In this document: positions 42,520 through 50,850 of the stretch, piece after piece
Layout of the letters: the number at the start of each line of letters is the position of its first letter
How positions within the stretch are numbered: the first letter of the stretch is position 1
Origin: Pseudomonadota bacterium
Lineage (GTDB): Bacteria > Pseudomonadota > Alphaproteobacteria > Sphingomonadales > Sphingomonadaceae
DNA length: 64,000 nt
Reading direction: 5' to 3'
Assembly: GCA_023457895.1 (NCBI GenBank)
Contig: JAEXAY010000025.1
Coordinates: 48,865-112,864 of the forward strand
The notes under the pieces: generated by a model
The model's database searches: none
What the model was told of the DNA's origin: nothing
What the model saw: only the letters and a program-made list of their open reading frames with translations
Made by a program: the position numbers and the translations under genes

Positions 42520-43056
42520 ATGGCGCGCTGGTACATCATTCACGCTTATTCGGGTTTCGAGAACAAGGTCCGCGACGCGATCATGGCCGAAGCGACCCGC
42601 ATGGGGCTCGAGGCGCTGGTCGAACAGGTCGAGGTGCCGGTCGAAACCGTGACCGAGGTGCGCCGCGGCAAGAAGGTCCAGTCGGAACGCAAATTCTTCC
42701 CCGGCTATGTGCTGGCCAAGCTCAACATGAACGACGATGTCTATCACCTCGTCAAGAATACGCCCAAGGTCACCGGCTTCCTCGGCAGTTCGGGCAAGCC
42801 GCAGGCGATCAGCGAAGCTGAAGCCGCGCGCATCCTCAACAGCAAGGAAGAAGCCGCCGCCGCGCCCAAGCACCAGATCAAGGTCGATTACGAAATCGGC
42901 GACAGCGTCAAGGTGCTCGAAGGCCCGTTCGCCTCGTTCAACGGCGTGGTCGAGGAACTCGACTTCGACAAGAACAAGGTCAAGGTCTCGGTCTCGATCT
43001 TCGGCCGCGCGACTCCGGTGGAACTGGATTTCGAACAGGTCGAACGGATGAAGTGA
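42520..43056 (+). CDS. nusG: Transcription antitermination/termination factor NusG
   Basis: Protein of 178 aa with the NGN domain (WYIIHAYSGFENKVRDAIM in parts) and the C-terminal KOW domain (SVKVLEGPFASFNGVVEE). NusG binds RNA polymerase, couples it to ribosomes and assists Rho. Normal length. It follows secE and is ended by a strong terminator. Confidence 0.97.
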   Translation: MARWYIIHAYSGFENKVRDAIMAEATRMGLEALVEQVEVPVETVTEVRRGKKVQSERKFFPGYVLAKLNMNDDVYHLVKNTPKVTGFLGSSGKPQAISEAEAARILNSKEEAAAAPKHQIKVDYEIGDSVKVLEGPFASFNGVVEELDFDKNKVKVSVSIFGRATPVELDFEQVERMK

Positions 43057-43102
43057 GGCGGGCCTTGTCCGCAATCGCTTCTGCGTTACCGAACCAACGA
43101 AA

Positions 43103-43128
43103 GGGCCGCTTCCACCAGCGGCCTTTTT
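43103..43128 (+). terminator. Rho-independent terminator after nusG
   Basis: GGCCGCT-tccacc-AGCGGCC followed by TTTTT, a perfect 7-bp stem with a six-base loop, about 45 bp past the nusG stop. It separates secE-nusG from the downstream genes. Confidence 0.9.
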
Positions 43129-43192
43129 CATTTGCGTGCCGCATCACTCCAAGTTAAGTTTTCCCCGGATTCAAGCATTTGGAGGGATGGGT

Positions 43193-43975
43193 ATGAAACT
43201 TCGCCACTGGGTCACCGCCGCTGCCGTAGCGGCTCTCGCATGGCCGGCGCAGGCCCAGGAGACGGGCGATGTCGTGCGCGGTACGCTCGGCGCGCAAAGC
43301 CCGCGCGATGGACGGCCCTATGAAGTGCGCAGCATCCGCCTCAATGCCGGGCAGCGCTATGAAATCAGCCTGGAATCCGACGATTTCGATCCGATGATTG
43401 AGCTGCTGCGCGGCGATGCGGCCGACACGGTTTCGGGCGACAGCGACGACGAGGATAGCGGCGTGCTGGCGAGCGATGATGACGGCGGCGAAGGCAATAA
43501 TGCGCTGATCGAATATACGCCCGAGACGACCGGCACCTATAAGCTGCGCATCAAGGCGGTCGATCGCGACCTTGGCCGTTATGCGCTCAAGATGAACCGG
43601 CTGGCTCCGCTCCCGGCGCCGGTGCGCGCGACCGGCACCCGTGGAACGATGGAAAGCACCACCTATCGCGGCACGCTCGATGGCAATGACGCGACCGTGC
43701 GGCAGCGCCCGGTCGAGGATTATCTGGTCACGCTCGCCGCCGGCAAGCTTACCATCATCTCGCTCGAACAGGATGGCGATGAATTCGATCCCGTGCTCGA
43801 ACTTTACAAGGGCACGCGCGCTAGCGGCGATGCCGAAGAAACCGACGATGACGGTGGCCAGGGCCGCAATTCGATGATCGTCGTCAAGCCCGGCGAAACC
43901 GGCCCCTATGTCATCCGCGTGACGAGCACGGGCCGCGACAACCGCGGCAAGTACAAGCTGACCGTGGTGCAATAG
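43193..43975 (+). CDS. Exported protein with two PPC-type domains
   Basis: Protein of 260 aa with a signal peptide (cleavage near residue 21, A-Q-A-Q). Two similar beta-sandwich repeats cover about residues 28-130 and 150-258; each has an F-D-P-x-L/I-E-L segment, an Asp-rich loop with D-D-D-G-G, and an ending Y-x-L-x-V or Y-x-L-K-M. This resembles bacterial pre-peptidase C-terminal domains, which may bind calcium or carbohydrates. No peptidase is attached. GGAGGG lies before the ATG at 43193. It sits oddly between nusG and rplK. Confidence 0.78.
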   Translation: MKLRHWVTAAAVAALAWPAQAQETGDVVRGTLGAQSPRDGRPYEVRSIRLNAGQRYEISLESDDFDPMIELLRGDAADTVSGDSDDEDSGVLASDDDGGEGNNALIEYTPETTGTYKLRIKAVDRDLGRYALKMNRLAPLPAPVRATGTRGTMESTTYRGTLDGNDATVRQRPVEDYLVTLAAGKLTIISLEQDGDEFDPVLELYKGTRASGDAEETDDDGGQGRNSMIVVKPGETGPYVIRVTSTGRDNRGKYKLTVVQ

Positions 43976-44098
43976 GGGCGAAGCGCCGGTGCGGGGTAAA
44001 GAACTGGCGGCTTTCCCTCAACCTTCCGGGGTTTTGCGCAGAGGCACAAGCGGCAAGCAGTTGGGGTCTGAGTTTCAAAACGCATAAAAGCAAGTCCG

Positions 44099-44176
44099 TG
44101 CTCCTGCGCAGGCAGGAGCCCAGGGCGGCATATGCGATGCTTGATAACCCTGGGCCCCTGCCTGCGCAGGGACACA
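44099..44176. repeat. Palindromic repeat copy 1 (TCCTGCGCAGGCAGGAGCCC type)
   Basis: A stem-forming unit: CTCCTGCGCAGGCAGGAGCC at 44101 and its imperfect inverse CCTGGGCCCCTGCCTGCGCA at 44149, with ~20 bp between. A second unit with the same order occurs at 45587-45659 after rplA. Dispersed REP-like element; the long hairpin may also attenuate transcription toward rplK. Confidence 0.8.
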
Positions 44177-44442
44177 TTGAAGGCAATCCAGAAACGCCAC
44201 GCCCCCGCGAAAACCTTCTTTTCCATTGGCCGATTAGATTTGGTGGACAGGTTCGAGGAAAGAGAGCCTTTCAGCTAATTCCTTGCATTCCGCCCCCATC
44301 CCGGCTATGCGCGCGCCTTCCTCGCAGGTTTATCGCCTCAAGGAATCGTGCGGGAGGTGGGTTTTAACAGCCCGCCGTCTGACCGCTAAGCTTGAACCGG
44401 GCGGGGCTTTTGGCTCGTGCCTTTCTATAGAGTGAGTGTAAC
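44177..44442 (+). promoter_or_regulatory. Leader/promoter region of rplK-rplA
   Basis: About 265 bp before rplK without a gene. It must contain the rplKA promoter because secE-nusG ends in a terminator. I cannot place -35/-10 boxes with confidence. A G/C-rich segment near 44395-44410 (GGGCGGGGC) precedes a T-rich stretch. Region 43976-44098 just before the repeat is empty. Confidence 0.4.
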
Positions 44443-44874
44443 ATGGCTAAGAAGATTGCGGGCTATATCAAGCTCCAGGTGCCGGCTGGCACCGCCAATC
44501 CCTCGCCGCCGATCGGCCCGGCTCTGGGTCAGCGCGGCGTCAACATCATGGAATTCTGCAAGGCTTTCAACGCTGCGACCGACAGCCTTGAAAAGAACAT
44601 GCCGATCCCCACGATCATCACGGTTTATGCGGACAAGAGCTTCTCGTTCGTCACCAAGACCCCGCCCGCGACCTTCCTCATCAAGAAGGCTGCGAACCTC
44701 AAGTCGGGCTCGAAGGAGCCGGGCAAGGTTTCGGCCGGAAAGATCGCGCGCTCGAAGATCGCCGAAATCGCGGAAATGAAGATGAAGGACCTGAACGCCA
44801 ACGATATCGAACAGGCGACCAGGATCATCGAAGGCAGCGCCCGTTCGATGGGCCTCGAAGTGACGGAGGGCTAA
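44443..44874 (+). CDS. rplK: 50S ribosomal protein L11
   Basis: Protein of 143 aa. N-terminal VPAGTANPSPPIGPALGQRGVNIMEFCK in parts, and the C-terminal rRNA-binding domain with KEPGKVSAGKIAR. L11 sits at the GTPase-associated centre with L10/L12. Starts a two-gene block with rplA, 4 bp apart. Confidence 0.97.
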   Translation: MAKKIAGYIKLQVPAGTANPSPPIGPALGQRGVNIMEFCKAFNAATDSLEKNMPIPTIITVYADKSFSFVTKTPPATFLIKKAANLKSGSKEPGKVSAGKIARSKIAEIAEMKMKDLNANDIEQATRIIEGSARSMGLEVTEG

Positions 44875-44878
44875 GGAC

Positions 44879-45571
44879 ATGGCAAAGCTGACGAAAAAGC
44901 AGAAGCTGCTCGCGGACCTCGACACCGAAAAGCTCTATGGCTTTGACGAGGCGCTGAAGACGCTCAAGGATCATGTGTCGAAGAAGTTCGACGAAACCAT
45001 CGAGATCGCGATGAACCTGGGCGTCGACCCGCGTCACGCCGACCAGATGGTGCGCGGCGTGGTCACGCTCCCCGCCGGGACGGGCAAGGACGTCAAGGTC
45101 GCCGTGTTCGCCAAGGGCGACAAGGCCGAGGAAGCGCTGAAGGCCGGTGCGGACAAGGTCGGCGCCGAAGACCTGATGGAAGCCATGCAGAATGGCGACC
45201 TCGATTATGGCCGCGTCATCGCGACGCCGGACATGATGGGCGTGGTCGGCCGTCTTGGCAAGGTGCTCGGTCCCAAGGGCCTGATGCCGAACCCGAAGCT
45301 CGGCACCGTCACCCCGAACGTCGGCGAAGCGGTCAAGGCAGCCAAGGGCGGTCAGATCGAATTCCGCGTCGAAAAGGCGGGCATCATCCATGCAGGGCTC
45401 GGCAAGGCGAGCTTCAGCGACGCAGACCTCAAGAAGAATTTCGACGCTTTCGTCGATGCGATCGTCAAGGCCAAGCCTTCGGGTTCGAAGGGCAAATATG
45501 TCAAGAAGATCGCGCTCTCCTCGACCATGGGCCCCGGCCTCAAGATCGACACGAGCGAAGTCGCAGCCTAA
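44879..45571 (+). CDS. rplA: 50S ribosomal protein L1
   Basis: Protein of 230 aa with typical L1 segments: MNLGVDPRHADQMVRG, VVTLPAGTGK, VLGPKGLMPNPKLGTVT and IIHAGLGKASF. L1 forms the mobile stalk at the E site and in many bacteria represses the L11-L1 mRNA. It is followed by a repeat and terminator rather than by rplJ. Confidence 0.97.
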   Translation: MAKLTKKQKLLADLDTEKLYGFDEALKTLKDHVSKKFDETIEIAMNLGVDPRHADQMVRGVVTLPAGTGKDVKVAVFAKGDKAEEALKAGADKVGAEDLMEAMQNGDLDYGRVIATPDMMGVVGRLGKVLGPKGLMPNPKLGTVTPNVGEAVKAAKGGQIEFRVEKAGIIHAGLGKASFSDADLKKNFDAFVDAIVKAKPSGSKGKYVKKIALSSTMGPGLKIDTSEVAA

Positions 45572-45586
45572 CGCGCTGACGCAGCG

Positions 45587-45659
45587 TGCTCCTGCGCAGG
45601 CAGGAGCCCAGTGTTGGTTGCGCTGTGCTGCCCTGGGTCCCTGCCTGAGCAGGGACACA
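45587..45659. repeat. Palindromic repeat copy 2
   Basis: CTCCTGCGCAGGCAGGAGCC, 20 bp of spacer, then CCTGGGTCCCTGCCTGAGCA and GGGACACA, closely matching 44099-44176. Here it lies 16 bp beyond the rplA stop, where it would form a long imperfect hairpin in the mRNA. Confidence 0.8.
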
Positions 45660-45681
45660 TGGGGGCAATGTTTGAGAATAG

Positions 45682-45717
45682 CAAAAAGGCCGGGGTGGAA
45701 ACACTCCGGCCTCTTTG
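45682..45717 (+). terminator. Rho-independent terminator after rplA
   Basis: AAAAAGGCCGGGGTG-gaaa-CACTCCGGCC-TCTTT. A ten-base stem with a tetraloop and T-rich tail ends the rplKA transcript. Between this and the adhesin stop (45884) only a fragment similar to dispersed repeats is visible. Confidence 0.85.
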
Positions 45718-45883
45718 CGTTATGCGGGAGAGAAGTGCCGCCGGATCTAGCGTGGATCCCGGACCCGGCGACACCCCCAGCGCCTGCAGCGGACCGAACT
45801 CGGCTGCCGGCGAAGGTGCGGGGAGCGGATATGATTCGCGCTGGTGTCGCGTCCTCACGCGAAATCCGCTCCCGGCGTGACGA

Positions 45884-47944
45884 TCAGAATTCGCCGGAAA
45901 TCCCGACGCGGGCTGCGGTATCCTTGCCGCCCGAATGGCTCACCGCGACCGAGAGGGCGATCGGCGCGGCGGTCGTCAGGCGGTGCGTCAGCGCGCCTGC
46001 GAATGCCTGTTCGCCGCGATAGGTCGCAAGGTTGAAGCTGTAGCTCGTCTTGCCGCCTTCGGACGGGAAGGGCGCGGGCGCGATCGCAACCGCCGCGGCG
46101 ATCCCGCGCCGGGCTTCCTTACGGTAGCGCGCGACATTTCCCGACAGGTTGGCGAGGCCGGTTTCGAGCGCGCTGACCCGGCCTCCGAACCCTGAAGAAC
46201 CACTTTCCAGCGCGGCCAGCCGGTTATTCTGCGTGAGATTCAGCGCTTCGACTGCCGACAGGCGATTGTCCTGCGCGGTGTTGGCCGTCTGGATCGCCGC
46301 GATCTGGGTGGTGTGCGTCGCAGTGGTAGCCTCGACCGTCGCAATACGCCCATCCTGCGCCACATTCTGCGCGAGTGCGGTATCCGCTGCCGTTTGGGCC
46401 GTGGCTGAATTGGCGAGCGCGGTGTTGGCGGTCGCCTGCGCGGCTGCGGCCGAACCGGTCGCGCCAGCCACGGCGGTGTTGAGCTGGCTCACATTGACTG
46501 CATCGGTCGCGGCAACGCCTGCCGCGAGGTTGACCATCCGCCGTTCGGCACCCGCCGCGCCGATCGACACCGTACCGGCCTCAGTCGCGACCGATCCGTT
46601 GCCGAGCGCGACGCTATTGTCGGCATCAGCCCGAGCGGCGCCGCCTAGCGCGACCGCGCCAGCAAAATCGGCACGCGAACTGGTGCCGATCGCGATGGCG
46701 TGCGCGACGGATGCCTGGGCATCCTGGCCCATCGCCAGCGTATTGTTGGTAGAAGCGCGCGCGTTGCCGATCGCGATCGCCGCGTCGGCCGTAGCGGTTG
46801 CCTGCTGGCCGATCGCGACCGCTCCCAGACCGAGGGCGTTGCTCGTATTGCCGAGCGCGACCGCGCCGTCGCCGATCGCGTTATTATCCGCGCCCATCGC
46901 CACTGCGCCGGTGCCGGTTGCCGTGTTGGGATCGCCGATCGCCACCGCCCCGTTGCCGGTCGCGGTGTTGCCGAGGCCGATGGAAACGGCGGCGCCTCCG
47001 GTTGCGGTCGCGCCATTGCCGATGGCGACAGCATCGTCGCTGTCAGCCGTCGCGCCGTGGCCCATGGCAATCGCATCCCCACCCGAAGAAACGCTGGCTG
47101 CGCCGATGGCGATGCTTTGGGCTCCGCTGGCTGTGGCTGCAATCTGAGATCCATCGGCTGCGCCGCCGATAGCAACCGATTGGACGCCGCTGGCCTGTGC
47201 TGCACCGCCGAGAGCCGTTGCGCCGATTCCCGTCGCCTCGGCACGGTTTCCGAACGCCGATGCGCGCAAGCTCGCCGCCCTGGTCATATAGCCGAGCGCT
47301 ACGGCGGAGTTCGTCGCTTCCGACAGGAATCCGATGGCAGTGGAGTAAAGCCCAGCCGTGGCTCCCGATCCGAACGCATTGGCTTCTAGCGCGGCAGTGG
47401 CATTGAAACCAAAGGCGCTGCCGTCATCGCGGGTCACGGAAGAGCTGGATCCAATCGCCGTGCTGCGGTTGGCGTCGATTGTCACCGTCGAGCCGATAGC
47501 GGTCGCGTCGTTGAAATTCTGCGTTGGAAGACCGTTGTTCATTCCGATCCGGCTATTGGAACCGACGACGACATTGCGATCACCGGCTGCCCTCGCGTTA
47601 TAGCCGATGCCAACGCTGGCGTCGGGCATGGGAACCCTAATGAAATAGTTGATATTCTGGTCGGCGGTTGTCACCACCGAATAATTCCCGAGGACGACGG
47701 CTCCGTCGCTGCGGGCATTGCCATTGCCGACTCTGGTGATGCCATCACCCTCGAAAAAAGGCGCCGATCCGCAGAGAAATCTCGCCGGAATATCGTCCGC
47801 CGTGTTCGCAATACCATCCGGGCCGACATCGTTCTGGACAAATTCGCACTGAACCGGGGCGGCCTCGGCGGCGCTTGGTACAAGCGTAAACGCCGCTATG
47901 GCAGCGGCGGAGGCGCTGAAAAGATATATGCTGTGAATTTTCAT
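45884..47944 (-). CDS. YadA-type trimeric autotransporter adhesin
   Basis: Outer-membrane surface adhesin of 686 aa. A signal peptide covers 1-29. The passenger head (about 70-500) is built of many short repeats of the form S/A-x-A-I/L/V-G-x-x-A/S, as in YadA heads. A neck (RMVNLAAGVAATDAVNVSQL) follows, then an Ala/Thr-rich coiled-coil stalk with A-Q-D-x-R-L repeats (about 505-590), and the YadA membrane anchor (about 600-686). No gene for its secretion is needed. AAGGA lies eight bases before the ATG at 47944. It separates rplA from rplJ. Confidence 0.9.
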   Translation of the reverse strand: MKIHSIYLFSASAAAIAAFTLVPSAAEAAPVQCEFVQNDVGPDGIANTADDIPARFLCGSAPFFEGDGITRVGNGNARSDGAVVLGNYSVVTTADQNINYFIRVPMPDASVGIGYNARAAGDRNVVVGSNSRIGMNNGLPTQNFNDATAIGSTVTIDANRSTAIGSSSSVTRDDGSAFGFNATAALEANAFGSGATAGLYSTAIGFLSEATNSAVALGYMTRAASLRASAFGNRAEATGIGATALGGAAQASGVQSVAIGGAADGSQIAATASGAQSIAIGAASVSSGGDAIAMGHGATADSDDAVAIGNGATATGGAAVSIGLGNTATGNGAVAIGDPNTATGTGAVAMGADNNAIGDGAVALGNTSNALGLGAVAIGQQATATADAAIAIGNARASTNNTLAMGQDAQASVAHAIAIGTSSRADFAGAVALGGAARADADNSVALGNGSVATEAGTVSIGAAGAERRMVNLAAGVAATDAVNVSQLNTAVAGATGSAAAAQATANTALANSATAQTAADTALAQNVAQDGRIATVEATTATHTTQIAAIQTANTAQDNRLSAVEALNLTQNNRLAALESGSSGFGGRVSALETGLANLSGNVARYRKEARRGIAAAVAIAPAPFPSEGGKTSYSFNLATYRGEQAFAGALTHRLTTAAPIALSVAVSHSGGKDTAARVGISGEF

Positions 47945-48092
47945 GGTTTCGGTCCTTCTCCATTGGTTAGGTTCGCCGTCCGCCGCGTGGCGGAGGAAAC
48001 GGTGCGACCGGATAGAGATGGACCATTGGCCGGGGCGCCCGCTTGAACGGATGCGACTTTCCCTTGAACATTCCGGACGTATCGTTGAACAA

Positions 48093-48132
48093 ATCGGACA
48101 TCGGACATCGGACATCGGACATCGGACATCGG
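48093..48132. repeat. Heptanucleotide tandem repeat (ATCGGAC)5+
   Basis: Five perfect copies of ATCGGAC followed by a partial ATCGG. Located 149 bp upstream of the adhesin start and about 64 bp past the AraC-like stop (both minus strand). Because seven is not a multiple of three, changes here would not affect a reading frame but could alter promoter or leader spacing. Confidence 0.9.
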
Positions 48133-48195
48133 GCGGGCGGGCGGACCGGAGGCCCGCCGGGGAGCGGCCTGAAGGGGAGTTATCGACGGCGGGCG

Positions 48196-48978
48196 TTACT
48201 TCAGCGCGTAACGCTGGAACGCGCAGGGGCTGATGGACAAGATCGCCCTGAATTCGCGGATCAGGTGCGACTGGTCGGCAAAGCCGCTGCGGAACGCGAT
48301 TTCCGTCCAGCTGCGGGTGGGTTCGGTTTCGTGCAGACGGATTGCATGACCCAGCCGGCAGAGCCGCGCGAAACTTTTTGGCGGCAAGCCGACCGCCGCC
48401 TTGAACGCGCGCTGGAACTGCCGTGGCGAATAGGCCATGTCCTGCGCGAGCCGGTTGATTTCGTGAACGCCGGCGTCGGCCAGCAATTTTGCCGCTGCGT
48501 GCATGATGCGGTTGGGTGGCGGCGCGGCGAGGACGCGCGGTGCGAGCCAGCGCTCGGCTGCGGCCACCATCTCATGGTCGCCCGAAAGGCCCGCCAGCTC
48601 CTGCCGCAGACCCTCGGCCTGAGGGAAAACGACATGTCGGTTGACAATGTCTGCCGCGTTGCGCCCCAGCAGCGGCTTGACCGCGCCGGGTTGCAGCCGA
48701 ATGGCAAAGGTCCGCACGCGTCCGCGCGTTTCGATGTCATAGCTGCGATTTTCCAGCGGCCCAAATAGCGCGACCAGCGGCGGAATCGTCGCGCGCTGAC
48801 TGCTCACACAGCGCAGGAGCGGGTGTCCTTCGAGCACGAAATGGAGGAAAATATGCGGATGCGCGGTCGCGCGGCGCAGCAATATGTCGCTTCCCGCTTC
48901 GGTTGCGCGACAGTGATAATCCAAGACCCAATCGGCCAGCCCGGCCAGACGGGTTGCGATGAAATGTTCGGATTTCAT
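48196..48978 (-). CDS. AraC-family transcriptional regulator
   Basis: Regulator of 260 aa. The N-terminal half (about 1-150) has no recognised ligand motif. The C-terminal AraC/XylS DNA-binding domain (about 160-258) has two HTHs: N-R-L-A-Q-D-M-A-Y-S-P-R-Q-F-Q-R-A-F and RSWTEIAFRSGFADQSHLIREFR in parts, the second canonical. GGGGA precedes the ATG at 48978. Upstream of the adhesin on the same strand, so it may control it or be cotranscribed. Confidence 0.85.
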   Translation of the reverse strand: MKSEHFIATRLAGLADWVLDYHCRATEAGSDILLRRATAHPHIFLHFVLEGHPLLRCVSSQRATIPPLVALFGPLENRSYDIETRGRVRTFAIRLQPGAVKPLLGRNAADIVNRHVVFPQAEGLRQELAGLSGDHEMVAAAERWLAPRVLAAPPPNRIMHAAAKLLADAGVHEINRLAQDMAYSPRQFQRAFKAAVGLPPKSFARLCRLGHAIRLHETEPTRSWTEIAFRSGFADQSHLIREFRAILSISPCAFQRYALK

Positions 48979-49314
48979 AGCCGTCCCCACTGTTTTTTTC
49001 CGATGCAGGCGGATCATATCCTCCTCCATCGGCCTGTTCGCCAGAACAGTATTGGCGCGGCCCTGTCTTCGTCCGGGGGGTCACGGCGATATCGCTTCGC
49101 CTGTGATTTTCCGGGCCGCTCCTTTGCAGAGCGGCGCCTCGAACGGACGCGATTATGGCGCATCAAGTCCGGCGGGGATTGTACAAATTCGACATTGGGT
49201 AAAATATTTTCGGGCCAATGGGGTCGGGCATTCCGCCGCACCAGTCCGTCATTTTATCGCCTCCGCTGCCGTCATTCAGCTTTATCGACGGCGCAAATCG
49301 GTTACTATGGGCAC
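48979..49314. other. Intergenic, divergent promoters; nothing else seen
   Basis: 336 bp between the AraC-like gene (minus) and the proline-rich gene (plus). No gene-like frame, repeat or tRNA seen. A T-run (CTGTTTTTTTCC near 48989) and an AT-rich patch around 49200 (GGGTAAAATATTTT) might be promoter elements. Confidence 0.4.
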
Positions 49315-50436
49315 ATGACGTCATTGCCTCCCGCCGTTCGCGCCCTGCTGGCCGGCGCAGCCCTGAGCTGCGCAATTCCGGCAGCGGCGCAGGATATTCG
49401 CGATATTCCGCAGAAGATCGACACTCGCGTCACCGGACCCGTGCAGCCCAAACAGGGGCGCGAGGTGCAGGGGCCGCCCGCGCCGCTCGAAACCCAACTG
49501 CGCGACACGCCGCCCGATGAGCCCATCGTGCGCCAGCCACAGTCCCAACCTCAACTGCAGGTGCCGCAGCAGACGCCGCCGCAGGCCCGGCCTGTCCCGG
49601 CGCAGCCAGCACGGGTGCGGGGAAGCGCGGCACCGGCTCCGGCGCCCCGGGTGCAGGGGCCGCAGCCGGCGCGTCCGGAAGCGGTAGCTCCGGCCCGTCA
49701 GGCTGCACCGGCTGCGGACACTGCGCCGGGCCAGGATGCCGCGCCTATGCCGCTCCCCGATGGCGCCGCGCCAACAGGGCCGCTGGCTGTTCCTCCGGCT
49801 GCCACGCCTCCTGCCGCCACACTCGATCCCGGTACGCCGCCGGTGCTGGACGAGGGCGCGGAAACGGCAGCGCCTTCCGGTGCATCGTCCGGTATGCTCC
49901 CCTGGGGCCTTGGCGGCGCGGGGCTGCTGGTGCTGGGCGGGCTCGCCTATGCGATGACGCGGCGCCGCCGCACGGCCGCGCCGGGCGCGCGCGACTATGG
50001 CGGGATTGCGCTCGGCCAGCAGCCCGAAGCCGACGCGCTGGGTCCGGTCGCGGCGCCAGCGGTGAGGAAGCCCGCCGGCTCGATGGCCGCGCCGCAAAGC
50101 ACGAGACCCTCCGCTCCGCCGCCTCCCGCTGCACCAGTAGCAGCGCCCCCGCCGCCGCCGGTCAAGGCGGCGAGCGATGGCCGCATCGTCAGCCGCATCC
50201 GCGCGCCGCTGGATGACGGTGCCGCCGTGTCCGCGGCACCTCCACCCGCTCGTCCGCAGCCTGCCGCCCCGCCGCCCGTGCCGGTCAAGCCAGCCAGCGA
50301 CGGCCGCATCGTCAGCCGCCTCAAGGTTGGCGATATCGCAGGCGAAGAAGCGCCCCCGCCCCCGCCGCATCCGCCCCGCCGCAGGGCACCGGTCGTGAAA
50401 ACCGTCAGCGTGGGCTATTCGGTCAAGGGCAAGTGA
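49315..50436 (+). CDS. Proline/alanine-rich single-pass membrane protein, unknown
   Basis: Protein of 373 aa. A signal-like N-terminus (about 1-25), a Gln/Pro-rich region, a Pro/Ala-rich region, one membrane helix near 195-220 (LPWGLGGAGLLVLGGLAYA) followed by R-R-R-R, and a second Pro/Ala-rich tail. A short motif repeats: V-K-A-A-S-D-G-R-I-V-S-R at about 283 and V-K-P-A-S-D-G-R-I-V-S-R at about 323. No known domain. The ribosome site before 49315 is weak. Codon bias fits the surroundings. Confidence 0.62.
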   Translation: MTSLPPAVRALLAGAALSCAIPAAAQDIRDIPQKIDTRVTGPVQPKQGREVQGPPAPLETQLRDTPPDEPIVRQPQSQPQLQVPQQTPPQARPVPAQPARVRGSAAPAPAPRVQGPQPARPEAVAPARQAAPAADTAPGQDAAPMPLPDGAAPTGPLAVPPAATPPAATLDPGTPPVLDEGAETAAPSGASSGMLPWGLGGAGLLVLGGLAYAMTRRRRTAAPGARDYGGIALGQQPEADALGPVAAPAVRKPAGSMAAPQSTRPSAPPPPAAPVAAPPPPPVKAASDGRIVSRIRAPLDDGAAVSAAPPPARPQPAAPPPVPVKPASDGRIVSRLKVGDIAGEEAPPPPPHPPRRRAPVVKTVSVGYSVKGK

Positions 50437-50850
50437 CGCAGGAGCGCCGCAGCAAGCGTGCGCTCCTGACCGTCGCGGATGGCGATGATGGTGCGACGCT
50501 GATACAGGCGGGCTTGCAATCCTGCGCATCCTCGCCTAAAGGCCCGCGCAACCCTTAGGGGCTGCTTGCGGTGATTCTGTCACTGTAAGTACCGTCCGAG
50601 ACAGTTGGTGACCGGGATTTGCCGGTCTTAATTTCCAGCCTAGACGGGGAAAAGTTTTTGACCGGTGGCGCAATTCCGCCGGGTTCGGCTTTGATGGTTT
50701 GCCATGCGAACCGCACGATAAAGCCCGGGCAACGATCCCCACGGACATCGTCATGACCCTTGTTTCCGCGCGCTGCGGCGTGCGGGAAGTCGGGTCATAT
50801 TTTGGACGCCTGTTCCGGGCAACCGGCGCAGGCTTAACATGGAGAATGGC
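50437..50850 (+). promoter_or_regulatory. Leader region upstream of rplJ-rplL
   Basis: About 410 bp with no gene. It must hold the rplJL promoter and probably a structured 5' leader where L10/L12 would repress translation, as established in other bacteria. A stem GGTTCG...CGAACC (loop about 19 nt) is visible near 50688-50718 and another CAGGAGCG...CGCTCCTG at 50440-50470. I cannot align it with a known L10-leader consensus by eye. Confidence 0.4.

Noticed and set aside
48093..48132. Possible CRISPR array
   Set aside because: Perfect 7-bp tandem units without spacers; a simple repeat, not CRISPR.
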